From Megaustenia siamemsis (Eukaryota > Mollusca > Gastropoda > Stylommatophora > Ariophantidae), in NCBI GenBank assembly GCA_032433765.1, contig JAVIAB010000160.1:17182049-17246048 (forward strand): a DNA stretch of 64,000 nt. The letters run 5' to 3'. Below the pieces are notes generated by a model. That model was not told where the DNA came from, did no database searches, and saw only the letters and a list, made by a program, of their open reading frames with translations. Positions 1-9,817 of the stretch are shown piece by piece. Position 1 is the stretch's first letter; each line of letters opens with the position of its first letter. The position numbers and the translations under genes were made by a program.

Positions 1-4
1 GTCA

Positions 5-77
<73 letters not shown>

Positions 78-82
78 TCTAT
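1..82. repeat. (GTCT)n/(ATCT)n microsatellite
   Basis: A tetranucleotide run fills the left edge of the window: GTCT units to about base 60, then ATCT units. The same motif pair recurs in the arrays near 44 kb and 49 kb. The array probably continues to the left of the window. Confidence 0.95.
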
Positions 83-165
83 TACTCTGACTGGGAGCTA
101 ACGTTGCAGATTTGTATAGTTTTCCTTCCTGTCGTTCACACGATGAATGCTAAATTAATTGATTG

Positions 166-495
166 TACTCTTCATTATCCTTTCTTAGAAGGACGTTAAG
201 TGGGCGTAGATACGTTGTGTTGTAGTTTGCGGTAGAACTGTGATATTTGCGTTTTTTGGCCCAACACATTCGACTTCAGTATGTTATTTTTGAGTATATC
301 TTATCTTCCCTCTTCGATCCCTACTCGCTTGGTCAGACTACCAGTTAGTCTGTTTCTGGAGGCAACACGAAGAGGTAGAGTAGGATCTGAATGGTTCTGG
401 TTCACCGATCCTGGCGCAAGCCATCAGCTGTTGATCGCTGGCAACTTTCAGCTCTGTTGCTGTGGGGCGCCGTTGCCTCCGGGGTTTCAAACCCA
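166..495 (+). repeat. Dispersed repeat R1, copy 1
   Basis: About 330 bases align, with substitutions and small gaps, to the reverse complement of 9030-9360. Shared blocks include GTAGAACTGTGATATTT, CTTCGATCCCTA and GCAAGCCATCAGCTG. The two copies lie in opposite orientation 8.5 kb apart. I see no convincing coding capacity and no tRNA-like head. It could be part of a larger transposon or an old non-autonomous element. The orientation given is arbitrary. Confidence 0.75.
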
Positions 496-559
496 CGGTA
501 CAGTTTCTCTTTGGTTGTAGTGCTGCATATCACGTTTTGTTCAAGTGTCTTCACGTTTC

Positions 560-614
560 TTCAAAAGAAGGCAATAAATATATCTATAGAGCATCAAGTT
601 ATAGAACAAGTAAC
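560..614 (+). mobile_element. LINE-G fragment, left half of a split copy
   Basis: The frame reads INISIEHQVIEQVT, matching NIGIEHQVIKQET in the other LINE-G copy (minus strand, 57.2 kb). The reading continues in frame at 1994 (QFGCLGAAFSRDGE) once the insertion at 615-1985 is removed. The motif is the stretch just upstream of the conserved YLG block in LINE reverse transcriptases. The ends of the interruption repeat CAAGTAAC (607-614 and 1986-1993). Confidence 0.75.
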
Positions 615-866
615 CGAATAACTTCAAGGAAGAGGTATGTTTACAACACTCGGAGAAAACCCACAAAAAAATCAACAACAGAAAAAAACAAAGAACAATG
701 GATGGTCCGAAGCAGGATCGAACCTGTACTCATCGGCACAAAAACTGAACGCTCAATCCTACCTCGAACCGTCTGTTGTTCTATGTTTTTTTTTCTGTTG
801 TTGATTATTTGTTATTTTTGTCCGAGTGGTGTAAACATATCTCTTCCCCTGAAATTATTCGCTGAT
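612..866. repeat. Large imperfect palindrome (foldback) with arms of about 75 bp
   Basis: The left arm (612-683) pairs with the right arm (786-866). Both read CGAATAA(C/T)TTCA, then GAAGAG(G/A)TATGTTTACA, then CACTCGGA, then AACAACAGAAAAAAA. The loop of about 100 bases holds a tRNA-like B box on the minus strand. The structure lies at the 5' end of the RTE-like insertion 615-1985. It may be a separate foldback/MITE-like element, or an inversion made during the LINE insertion (twin priming). Confidence 0.75.
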
Positions 867-1985
867 CTATTGCCTCGGAAGTTGCTCTCTACAATAATAT
901 CATTTTGTATTATTTGTCTACTGTCTAAACCACTGGAAACAATAATTCGTACTGTTTACTCCTATAACTGTTTGACTACAACGCAGGTATTCAGCCCTAC
1001 GGGAGATACTTGTCTTTATACGAAAATACAGATATACACATTATTCCCCAGTTGTGTTCGTAACACATGAGTACACATGAGTGAAAGACATCGCCAATGA
1101 TAGTTAGTTTTTTTTAGGTCGCTGTTTTGGCCGTATGCTCTAGCGTTTTTTAGCAGATAAAAACGATGCAGGAAAACACATATACAATATAGCCAGCAAA
1201 ATTGGGCTTCAGATCAATTATGAAAAGACTAAAGGCATGAAAAGTTTAATTCCAACAGATGACAGAATATACATGGGAAACGAAACAGTGGAAGAGATTG
1301 ATCACTTTATCTATCTTGGAAGTCACATTGATCCGAAAGGGGATACTCGTAAAGAAATCTCGCCGAAATTAGAAAAAGAATAGCTAAAGCAGTGATGCCT
1401 TTCAGAGCCCTTGAAAATTTGTGGAAATCAAAACTCATCAGCACAAACACAAAACTTACTCTTCAAATAAAACGTACTATCAACCCTTACGTATGCATGT
1501 GATAGCTGGAAAACAACAAGAGACATAGAAACTAAGTTGAGCGCATTTGAAAATATATGTCTAAGGAAAATGCTTGATATAACGTGGAACGAATTCAAAA
1601 CAAACGAAGAAATTTGAGAAATCGCCAATCAACCACTAATATCTTCAGTAAAAAAGAAAAGACAATGGACATATGTTGGACATATGATGAGGAGAGATAA
1701 TAACCGAATGGAAAAGTCAGCCCTCAAGTGGGAAACAACTGGTAGAAGAGGCCGTTCCAGAGAGACACTGAGAAGAACATTGATCAGAGAGGCAAGAGCA
1801 GCAGGAAACGGCTCCCTCTATGAGATTGAGATGCTTGCACAGAACTGAGACAAATTACGAAATTTAATAAAAGATATTTGCAAGGATTAAGACTGCTAGT
1901 AAGAAAATGTAGAACAAGAGAAAGAGCATCTGGGTCTATGCTCTATGGACCAGCCACGGGTCGAAAGGTCAATAGATAGATAAAT
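615..1985 (+). mobile_element. RTE-like LINE insertion, 5'-truncated and decayed
   Basis: The reading is broken by stops and frameshifts but recognisable: IASKIGLQINYEKTK, then ETVEEIDHFIYLGSHIDPKG, then a thumb/C-terminal region with ENICLRKMLDITWN, VGHMMRRD and GRRGRSRETLRR. The order (KTK block, YLGS block, LRK..W, GH..RR, G-R rich) is that of RTE-type reverse transcriptase C-termini. The N-terminal part and endonuclease are missing. The 3' end has a short conserved UTR (CGAAAGGTCAATAGATAGAT) that is shared with 14.2 kb. CAAGTAAC at 607-614 and 1986-1993 brackets the insertion as a TSD in LINE-G. The first 250 bases are the palindrome. Confidence 0.8.
695..780 (-). other. tRNA-like Pol III box sequence inside the palindrome loop
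   Basis: On the minus strand there is an A-box-like stretch (GGTAGGATTGAGCG) followed by GGTTCGATCC, which fits the B-box consensus exactly. No full cloverleaf can be drawn with confidence, so this is a tRNA-derived head or relic rather than a tRNA gene. Confidence 0.4.
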
Positions 1986-1993
1986 CAAGTAAC

Positions 1994-2575
1994 ACAATTT
2001 GGGTGCCTAGGAGCGGCATTCTCTAGGGATGGTGAAATCTATAGGACAACAGACGTCGAATGCAACATGGCAAACCAAATATTGGGACAGTTGTCCCCTA
2101 TCTTCAACCAAAGCAATGCCTATTGCCATCAAGAGATATCTTATACAGAATATATTCATCCCAACGTTGTTCTACCAATGCCAAACATGGTCACTTGCGT
2201 CTAGGTATGAAAGAAAGCTTGTCACCGCAGTGAAGCGATGTCTGAGATATGGCCGCTTGGAGTGGCTAGAAGAGACAGCGTCAGAAGTGAAGTAACAGAA
2301 AGGGTGGGCATTGGGTCAGTCCTGGGCTACATACGAAGACAACAAGTTGACTGATTTACCTATCTGGAAGAATTGCTGTGTGATTCCATACCATACAGGG
2401 CGTATATTGGTGAAGGAGAGAGGGGGGGGGGGAGTGGGAGGCTGATCCAGAGTTAGATGGACAGACAGCATCGAGGAGATGTTTCTGCAAAATCAATTGG
2501 CAATGACTGAATCCGCCAAAAGAGCGAGAACCATGTATCTCCCTCGACACCTGAACGGGCAAAAGAGGAAGTGAC
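1994..2575 (+). mobile_element. LINE-G reverse-transcriptase C-terminus, right half of the split copy
   Basis: The reading begins QFGCLGAAFSRDGE and passes through the frame-shifted thumb region YQCQTWSLASRYERKLVTAV. It ends in RVRWTDSIEEMFLQNQLAM, then ESAKRARTMYLPRHLNG and a stop near 2574. The same C-terminus (KTLYLPRHPNG) is found on the minus strand at 56.7 kb. It is the distal part of a non-LTR retrotransposon ORF2. Frameshifts and a G-run near 2425 show that it is dead. Confidence 0.75.
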
Positions 2576-2984
2576 GAAACAGATAGAAGATATAGCGTTC
2601 ATGTTGACAATAGTCTATTAGGATACCTATTGCTGTCATTTCTGTAACGGAAAAGTGACACACACTTGTGGCTCCTATCTTGAATATGTAGCACAAATGA
2701 TAAGAGATCTCCTTGTTTTCTAGCCAGTACGAAAACGAATGATAAAACACCAGCCTTCTTTTCTGGACATCAAATACAACAATCATCTCATATATTAAAT
2801 ATTTCTCTCTGGATCAATGTTGTTACCTTTAAGAAAGCTCTATGTTCAAATAATATTTAAAAAAAAAAAAAACATTATCGATATGCTTGTGTTACATAAT
2901 ATTTTCTCGGTATTTTAATTTATAAAAAAAAAATTAATTGAGAAGAGAATTCTCCAGAACAAAAGGTTGAAGTTCACAATACTC
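2576..2984. other. AT-rich spacer, no feature recognised
   Basis: A/T-rich unique-looking DNA with short A runs near 2860 and 2925. No motif, repeat or reading frame with family resemblance was seen. Confidence 0.6.
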
Positions 2985-3210
2985 ATCATCATTAGGTGCC
3001 GTCTCCACATCGAAGCTTGGCTACAATGAAGCGCCACTCCGCTCTGTCTCTTGCTTTGATAGTGCAGATTGTCATAACCTGACCTGTCCGTCTTTTGATG
3101 TTACTCGTCCATGTTAGTCTTGGACTCCCTCTGTCTCTTTTATCTTGCGTTTTTCCTTCCAAGATTACTTTCAGTAGGCTGCTGTATTTTTTAACATGCT
3201 TCAAAATTAT
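2985..3210 (-). mobile_element. LINE-B 3' end fragment
   Basis: The minus strand reads MKHVKKYSSLLKVILEGKTQ, then RGSPRLTWTSNIKRRTGQ, then CTIKARDRAEWRFIVAKLRC, ending GDGT just before an ATC-rich tail. This is the same C-terminus as the LINE-B copies at 10.1, 32.5, 42.6 and 56.1 kb. It is 5'-truncated. Confidence 0.85.
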
Positions 3211-3379
3211 AATTTGGTCATAATATTGGATATTTAGAATTTAGAATCAAGAATTTAGAAGTCAGAAAATTCAGAACAAACTTAATCAATAATTTGCCAG
3301 TTTAAAATGTGAAAAAGTAAGGGAATCGCAAGTCCTGATATGTGAGAAGGTGGGAGCGCTGTTAGTGCCCAGACTTTAC

Positions 3380-3530
3380 AACGACCGACGGTACGTTATA
3401 TTGGTGACGTGGTCGTTATCACGCCTTGACGTCGTAGTTTTTTTTTAGAGAATTGTAGTACCCATTTACAGCTGGGTGAATCTAAGAAACCGGATCAGGA
3501 TCAACCCCAGTCTCTTGTCTTTTGTCACAT
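3380..3530 (-). mobile_element. Degenerate SINE-1/SINE-4 body and head
   Basis: The blocks GGTCGTTATCACGCC, GTACCCATTTACAGCTGGGTGAA and GGATCAGGATCAACCCCAG/TCTTGTCTTTTG match the minus-strand order of SINE-1. Divergence is much higher than in the TSD-flanked copies, so this copy is old. Confidence 0.6.
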
Positions 3531-3539
3531 CCATCTATA

Positions 3540-3625
3540 GTTTTACTTAGGCCTGCGGGCTGAGATGAAATTCCCGGAAAACCTCCAACTAGCGTGACGT
3601 TTCCAGCTTTGTGAGCAAGGGTAAA
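3540..3625 (-). repeat. Dispersed repeat R2, inverted relative to two nearby copies
   Basis: The reverse complement shares AACGTCACGCTAGTTGGAGG and CAGCCCGCAGGC with 6380-6450. It also shares the CGTCACGCTAGTTG core with 3983-4009. Copies occur in both orientations within 3 kb. No function is recognised. Confidence 0.55.
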
Positions 3626-3812
3626 GGTAAAGGTCAAGGTCAAGTACAAGCTTGAACCGGCGTCTTAGCACGAGAGTTTCCACCCATATGTGCTCGGCCA
3701 CCTATCCATAAATGTTTGGAGATTTCTGGATAGTGTCGCTTCAAGCATCGAAACTCACGATGCGAGGCGACATTCCTCAACTTCCCAGGGTAATATACAA
3801 GGACGTTCTTAA
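3626..3812 (-). mobile_element. SINE-2 body fragment
   Basis: The reverse complement aligns to the distal part of the SINE-2 copy at 41.2-41.4 kb. Shared blocks are TTTCGATGCTTGA, GACACTATCCAGAA, GCCGAGCACA.ATGGGTG and GTTCAAG..GTACTT. The tRNA-like head is missing. Confidence 0.7.
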
Positions 3813-3820
3813 ATTTTAAA

Positions 3821-3856
3821 GTACCGGGCCTGCTGGCGCAGGTGATCATGTCTCTC
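3821..3856 (-). mobile_element. LINE-A extreme 3' end, 36 bases
   Basis: On the minus strand this encodes the end of LINE-A (MITCASRPGT). It is nearly identical in inverted orientation to 5896-5931. The downstream flank (3858-3915) is in the same orientation as the flank of the 5.9-kb copy, so orientation switches inside otherwise matching DNA. Confidence 0.7.
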
Positions 3857-4014
3857 TAGATGATGATATTATATAAGGGACCTCAGTAAATTAATATTAC
3901 TGAATACAAAGTGAATTACAGGGTAACAGAGCAAGGGTGGTTGTGGTTAGAGTGACGTCAGACGTCTATAGTTCCCTATAGCTGCAAACGTCACGCTAGT
4001 TGCAGGCTGTTGGA

Positions 4015-4195
4015 AGAACAATAATGGAAGGCATAGTTCCTGGGCGACCCATTAGGGGCAGACAAAGAAGAAGGTGGTTTCAAGACATCATGTTGAACAT
4101 GACAACAGAATAAGTGGGAAATCTGGCTAGAGAAAAAGATTCTATCCTTCAAGCTGTGGTGAATGCAACGTTCTGCGGACACGCGACCTGATGAT
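4015..4195 (+). mobile_element. LINE-E C-terminal relic
   Basis: The reading is GRPIRGRQRRRWFQDIMLNM, then VGNLAREKDS, then AVVNATFCGHAT, followed by stops. R-Q-R-R-R-W...A-R-(D/E)-R/K-D-S...V is the usual tail of many LINE ORF2 proteins. The segment coding LAR.KDS..AVVNATFCG is the same sequence that is tandemly amplified at 20.75-21.40 kb. Confidence 0.75.
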
Positions 4196-5240
4196 AACGA
4201 TGAGTTGGAGAGGTTTCTGTTTCTATTTTTGGTCCACGGGCCTTAGTAAGTCTATAACTGGCTGTGGGTTATCGCATGTGAGCGATTATAAGTTTGACTG
4301 GAAATGTAATTTTTCAATCATGATATAAATAATGAATTAAGATAGTTTCCACGTTTATACTGATTTCTATTGTTACAACTGCAAAGAATGGAGAAAACCT
4401 ACGCTCACAAAGTGCAAACAATACAGCCCAAACGTGGTATAGTTTGTTTGACCCTTAGAAAAAAATCAGAATAAACCAATAACGGCATGACAAGTCAATT
4501 ACCGAGAAGCTAAGTAATTTAAGACGCGACCAACATTAGGACGGGCTGGACGGGCTTAAGACCGTCCTTGAACTAAAGGCAGTCAGATTCGTTTAACGAA
4601 GTAAAAGTTGATAGGCCAATGTGCAGATGTGAACTTTGACACGCTATGAAGGAAGTTCAGGACATGCGAACTTAAATGTTGGTCTTATTCTATTTTTTTC
4701 ATCTTCATTTTCTTATTCTTCCCTTCCTCATTTGCTTTTCAGCGTCGATGAGAGATATAACTTGCTGTATTTTGCTCTTCTGTTGGTCTCTCCTGCCAAC
4801 AGAAGAGCAAACAATTCTCTTGTTTCCTAGTATTTCTAATATTCCATCAATCTATAATTTTCTTCATCGGCCCTTGTGTCCAGTGTTCTCACAAAATTTA
4901 TTCAAATCTCGTTGTGTTTTGATATTTTTGCCTTACCAAATGGCCAAACCTTTGTATTTATTGTTTCTATACATACTCTATGGCAGGAATTATTCCTAGC
5001 TTCTTTCTCAGTTATCTTATCGCCTATGTTATTTCCTGTCATTCCTTATACCTTATTCTATCGGTAGAGGAAAACTGTTTTGCAGTCTCAGTAGCTGATG
5101 TTTTGGTAAGTGCATTTCCATGTTCATGCTAATCGGTTGTAAAACATAATATTGCAACATTCACATGTGCTTAACCTTTGTTGGTACATAAACAAGGTAA
5201 TACAGAAAAGTGCTAATTCTGTCCTCATTATAATTTTATA
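4196..5240. other. Spacer with no recognised element
   Basis: About 1 kb with only short open frames that resemble nothing I know. The one structural item is the perfect 16-bp hairpin at 4771-4811, listed separately. Confidence 0.5.
4771..4811. repeat. Perfect 16-bp inverted repeat with a 9-base loop
   Basis: The arm TTTGCTCTTCTGTTGG (4771-4786) is exactly complementary to CCAACAGAAGAGCAAA (4796-4811). The perfect arms suggest recent origin or selection. No T-run follows and no gene is adjacent. Confidence 0.9.
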
Positions 5241-5244
5241 TATT

Positions 5245-5945
5245 ATCTAAAAAATAAAGGACTCAACCTTAATAGCAAAAAGACAGAAGTAATGGTAACA
5301 ACAAAGAAAAAGACATCACCTCAGTGCAAAATAAAGACAAGTGGAACAATATTAAAACAGGTAACTGAATTTAAATATTTGGAAACTTTGTTAACCTCGG
5401 ATGGAAGATGTACAACAGAGGTGAGATGCAGAATGGCTCAGGCAAAAGTAGCTTTAAAAAAAATGAGGAAGATATGTGCAATCCATTTTTGACAATAGAA
5501 ACAAGAAAAAGAGTTCTTAAATGTTATGTAGAGCCAGTCTTAACATATGTATGTGAATCCTGGACAATAGGACAACAGACAAGGAGTCTGTAGAAATGTT
5601 GATTTTACAGAAGAATGTTGAGAATACCATGGACAACTAAGAAGAGCAATGAAAACGTTCTGAAAGAGGCCAAATCAAAAAGAGAGATAATTGCCAATAT
5701 TAGGAACAAACAATCATAATTTGTTGGCCATGTAATGAAAATGGAACAGCTGGAATATATTGTAACAATTGGGGAAATTGAGGGACGAAGAGATAGAGAG
5801 AAGAAAAGAGAAAAGATACCAGACAGCTTAAGCGAATGGCTTGGCAGAAGGTCAACAACAGAAATGATAAATAACTGTCGAGATCGAAAGTTGTTGAGAG
5901 ATATGATCACCTGCGCCAGCAGGCCCGGTACTTTATGATGATATT
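5245..5945 (+). mobile_element. LINE-A reverse-transcriptase C-terminal half
   Basis: The reading runs GLNLNSKKTEVMVTT, FKYLETLLTSDGRC, KRVLKCYVEPVLTYVCESWT, FYRRMLRIPWTTKKSNENV, GHVMKMEQLEYIVTIG, REKIPDSLSEWLGRRSTTEM and finally MITCASRPGT with an ATG-rich tail. This is the region downstream of the YADD catalytic box; the box itself is absent (5' truncation). At least one frameshift (near 5490) and stops (near 5590 and 5718) disable it. It is among the longer LINE-A copies here. Confidence 0.88.
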
Positions 5946-6084
5946 ATCTAAAGGACCTCATTAAATTAATATTCCTGAATACAAAGTGAAATAGTGCGAC
6001 AGCTTTTTCACACGTGAGGTAGTACTTTCTGTTTGTTTACATTATACTCGCCAAATCAACGTCCTTGACTTTACGGAGCATCCA

Positions 6085-6215
6085 GGAAGTAAAGGTTACC
6101 GCCCCTGTATGGCTTATGGAGAATACGGTGTTACTGACTATATTTTTCTATCGCCACGGCACATTTTTGAGTGACGTGGTCGGTATCACGCCAGGCCGCC
6201 TTTATTATGGAAAGC
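6085..6215 (-). mobile_element. Degenerate SINE-1/SINE-4 body
   Basis: The blocks GTGTTACTGAC, GACGTGGTCGGTATCACGCC and CCGCCTTTATT occur in the minus-strand order of the SINE body. No head is recognisable. This is an old copy. Confidence 0.55.
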
Positions 6216-6379
6216 AACCTGTAAACTATATTTTTGTTACAAGTGACCATAACCATCTATATAATTAAGTTTGATGGCAGAAAGGGAAAACCACCAAAGT
6301 ACTTTTTCTAGGGTGAGGTTTTCAGCTATGGGAGATTCAAGCAGCTGACGTCATTCTACAGTCACCACGCCTGCTCGCA

Positions 6380-6450
6380 ATGCTAAAAATGTCACGCGAC
6401 TTGGGGGATTATCCAGTGTTTCCCTTTCAGCCCGCAGGCTGACTTCTGTA
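6380..6450 (+). repeat. Dispersed repeat R2, second copy
   Basis: It shares GTCACGC.A.TTGG.GG and CAGCCCGCAGGC with the reverse complement of 3540-3625. No further identity was assigned. Confidence 0.5.
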
Positions 6451-6719
6451 GACAGTGATGCAAGTGACAATGAAAACAAATGTAACAGTGGAGGGTGAAG
6501 AGGTGTAAAAATAAGAGGAATGGGTGAGTCAGGAAAACGTGGACAATTCGTGGGGAGAGAATGGGAAGTCAGTTCAGGGGATTAAAGAATTCTCGGGATC
6601 GAGAGAGTTCAGGTGAAGGGCGTAATGGAAGAAGGGTGCGGATTGGCTGAAAACGAAAGATATATGTGAATTTCAAGTTTATGGGGTGGGTGGGTTGGGG
6701 GGTGGGGGGGGGAAGAGTT

Positions 6720-7420
6720 ATTCAGACAGTAGGCAGGACTAGCCGGGTCGCCGGGAGGAAGTAGCCAGTTGGCTTACCAACCTTCCAAGATACGTTTTGT
6801 TGTTCAGTTCCAGTTGTGCGAGCAAGAAGTTCGTTTGTGCGTTTAGTGGTTTCTAATTGGACGGTGAAAGTCTTAGTGTGAGTCCTAGTGTGAGTCTTAG
6901 TGTGAGTCTTAGTGTGAGTCTTAGTGTGAGTCTGGGTGAACAAGGAGCTTGCCTTTAACGTGGTGTAGGGGCAGAAGGGAACATGTTGATATTCGTTATG
7001 CATGAGCAATGGGCTCGCTAAATATGTCAGCTTTTGTGAAGAGCAACTTACGTTCAGATATTCGTTAGATGTGAGCAAAGAGCTTGCCTTTGAGTCAGTG
7101 GTAATTGGTGGACTTGAACATTTTATCCTACTAATCATGTGTGAGCCAGAGGTCGACAGTGTAATGTAAAAAATTTTGATGGACAGTGAAGTCTCAATGT
7201 GCATTATGTAAGCGAGCAAAGTGCTTGCCGTTGATTCAGTGAATTGTGTGGAATTGAACATTTATTCTATTTAATCATGCGTGAGCCAGAGGTCGACAGT
7301 GTACTGTAGTTGTGATTGGACAGTGAAGTCTTACTGGGTATTATTATCAAGCAAGAAGCTTGCTAATGTTGAAATTGTACTTGAAGAATTGAACATTGTC
7401 ATGTGTGTTATGTGTGTGCA
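6720..7420 (+). repeat. Diverged tandem repeat region, unit about 130-150 bp, with an internal 12-bp repeat
   Basis: The blocks GTGAGCCAGAGGTCGACAGT, GGACAGTGAAGTCT, GAGCAA.G.GCTTGCC and GAATTGAACATT recur about every 140 bases between 6960 and 7400. At 6880-6935 a 12-bp unit (AGTGTGAGTCTT) repeats about five times and makes the minus-strand KTHTKTHT string. The region resembles a long terminal or untranslated repeat region, but no paired LTR was found. Confidence 0.6.
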
Positions 7421-8170
7421 AGGTGATCGTCCGTTATTTCCGCCATATCAGCGGAGCAGAATGTCTTCAGTTGAATACAGTTAGGTTTCTTTTATGAGCG
7501 AACAATCTTCGTCAGTTATTGGATCAGTGTTGTGTTCACGGTTGGTACGGCGAAGAACGAATTTAGGGTTGCGGAACAGTCTGTAGGTCTAGAGATCTGC
7601 ATCAACAGTCATTAGAAAACCAGCTCGAAGTACAACTATACGGAGAATAAGACGGGATCCCAGCAGTAGGTTCCGAACCAGTCCGGCAGCAAAGCAATTC
7701 ATGAGTGAATCTGTCAAGCAAATTCTTTTGGAAGGAAATCTGCCAGTCAGTACAGCAGGTGGCCAGCATTAACGTCGAACGTTAGACGGTGTCCAGTAGA
7801 TAGCGGGGTTTGGTACTACCAGGAGAGTGGCGAGTCGAGCGATCAATGTTATCATCAGAGATGGCATCGGTCTTTGCATGCCAATAACGCCGGTGGTTCA
7901 TTCAGGGCCGGACGCACCAGGACGGGTGGTGGCAGTCAAACTCACGGTTCAGCACACAGAGGGGAGAGGAAACGGGTTCACAAGTACTTGAAATTAATCA
8001 AAAGATGTCGAGACACAAGACACATTTATCCAATTTATTTTGGATCAACTCTTGTAAATGTTTCGGCAATTTTGTCATTGAAGAAAGAAACGATATTTTC
8101 TGTTTAATCATATTTTAAAGATTCCAGATTGCCTTCTTCCTCCGGAGAATTCAGCGTTTTGAATTGCTTG
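7421..8170. other. GC-moderate spacer, no gene recognised
   Basis: The region includes open frames of up to 77 codons with no family resemblance. It is more GC-rich than its surroundings and free of simple repeats. It may be the continuation of the element that contains the 6.7-7.4 kb repeats. Confidence 0.4.
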
Positions 8171-8177
8171 TAATTTG

Positions 8178-8555
8178 AAGACAGGATAGTCTAGAGGTAG
8201 GTGCGTCGACGGTCTCAGGACAGACAGGAACCCTGTTTGGAGCCCAGTTCAAGCGGGGGTGGTTTTTTCAAAACTAGGGAAAACAATGAAAATCTGTGGT
8301 TTATTTATTATATTACCCCCCACTGATAACGACAATAAATAGGAGGTCATGTGTGCACTCGCGCACGTTAAAGCCCCGTATCAGATTTAAAAAAAAAAGA
8401 TTAGGCCACAAATATGGCCGCTGCCCGGGAAAAATTGTCAGGCGAAACCTACGCACACGGTGGAACCCGGGCCGTAACACGAAGTTCGTGCAAGTGGGCC
8501 AGGATTCCTCTGGAATTTTCTAGAGATTCTCGAGGGGATTATTGGAGGACCCTAT
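8178..8555 (+). mobile_element. SINE-3, copy 1 (interrupted near its 3' end by SINE-1)
   Basis: A tRNA-like head starts near 8180 (AGTCTAGAGGTAGG as A-box-like, AGTTCAAGCGG as B-box-like). Body blocks follow: TGTGCACTCGCGCACGTTAAAG, CATAAATATGGCCGCTGCC-like and GATTCTCGAGGGGA. All align with 51.8-52.35 kb. The last bases and an (AACAAAC)n tail resume at 8781-8829 after the SINE-1 insertion. Confidence 0.75.
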
Positions 8556-8780
8556 AGTCTGGTATACAAGAGGTAAGGTTCGATTGATCCCAACCGATGG
8601 CTTCCGGGTTCACCCAGCCTTTAATGTGTACCAGATTTTTTCTGGAAAAGTAAAGCGGTACGGGCGTAATACCGACCACATTACTCCGACGATCACGTGC
8701 TGAAGGTCTGTAAAATGTATGGTCACTAACACCATATTCCCTATAATCTACTTGGCGTAACGGGGGTACTTTACTTTACT
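8556..8780 (+). mobile_element. SINE-1 copy, head 5'-truncated, inside SINE-3
   Basis: The B box (GGTTCGATTGATCCCAACCG, with a small insertion) is kept, but about 30 bases of the head are lost. The body is complete: GGGTTCACCCAGCC, GGGCGTAATACCGACCACAT, GTGCTGAAGGTCTGTAAAAT, and the terminal GGTACTTTACTTTACT. The insertion site lies within about 10 bases of the site used in the other SINE-3 copy (52.36 kb). Confidence 0.85.
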
Positions 8781-9029
8781 AATGGTCCTGTGTACGGGGA
8801 TGATGATTGTAACAAACAAACAAACATTATTCCGTCCGTCTCGGCTGTGTCTCAGTCTCTGGGTTTGATCAAAAGTTGTCCCCGTCTAGTCTTTAATATC
8901 AGCAATCATACCACCGTGGCTCTTTGTCTTCCATTTTTCACATTTACCTGGAAGATTGTGTTAGCCAGGCAGATTGATCTTATGACATGCGCGTACCAGA
9001 TTTCTTTTCTTTAGCGACGTCAGTAAATG

Positions 9030-9360
9030 TTCATACAACGGAGACAAAGGCGTCTCATGGCATCAGAGCTGAAAGCTTGCAGCGACCCATAGCTGATGGC
9101 TTGCTCCAGGATTGATGAAACAGAACCATTCAACCTCTACTCCACGTCTTCACAGTGAATCCAGAATAGACTAACCTGTCTAGTTTGGCGAAGCGATTAG
9201 GGATCGAAGAGGAAAGGCAAACCTGTACTCAAAAATAAAATGCTGAAGTCGGATGTGTTGGGTTTAAAAGTGTAAATATCACAGTTCTACTGAAAATTAA
9301 AAACACCAAGTATCTACGCCAACTTAACGTTCTTTTATGGACGGATAATGAAGAGAACAT
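9030..9360 (-). repeat. Dispersed repeat R1, copy 2 (inverted)
   Basis: The reverse complement aligns along its length with 166-495. The LINE-C fragment at 9379 is inserted immediately beside it. Confidence 0.75.
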
Positions 9361-9378
9361 CAGTTACTTTAGTAGTCA

Positions 9379-9817
9379 TCAGCATGTGCCATACCGGTTG
9401 GCGTAGGTGATCATGCCCCTCCACAATCTTCTATCTACAGTGCATCGTATCAGTTCTGTTGTTGACTGTTTTCCATGCCATGACACCAAGCTATCCAGTA
9501 TTTTCTCTCTTTGTCGCCCGCAATCTCTCTTTCCTTTTATTTTGCCAGTTTTAACCAAGTATTCCAACTTTCCTCTTCTCATGATGTGTCTGAAAAATGT
9601 TGATTGCTTCTTTCTGATGTTTTTAAGAGCTCCCTTTTTGTGTTGGCCTCTTTGAGAACTTCCTCATTGGTCTTTTTAGCTGTCCAGGGAACTTTCAACA
9701 TTCTTCTGAGAAATCGCATCTTTAAGGCCTCTAATCGTCTTTTCATTTGTTTGTCTACTGTCCATGATTCGCTTCCATAGGTCAGAATTGGTTCTATATA
9801 GCACCGATGAACTCTCT
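9379..9817 (-). mobile_element. LINE-C 5'-truncated insertion with 13-bp TSD
   Basis: ACTTTAGTAGTCA occurs at 9366-9378 and again at 9818-9830, bracketing the fragment exactly. On the minus strand it encodes the end of ORF2: KLEYLVKTGKIKGKRDCG, REKILDSLVSWHGKQST, and the end YANRYGT with a short trinucleotide tail. The upstream part includes the helix KRRLEALKMRFLRR. The clean TSD and 5' truncation are the signature of target-primed reverse transcription. Confidence 0.9.

Noticed and set aside
281..520. 79-codon frame near the left edge
   Set aside because: Lies within dispersed repeat R1, whose second copy does not keep the frame.
6722..7261. 179-codon minus-strand frame with KTHTKTHT
   Set aside because: Its middle is a 12-bp repeat and the rest shows no family resemblance; no start or splice context supports it.
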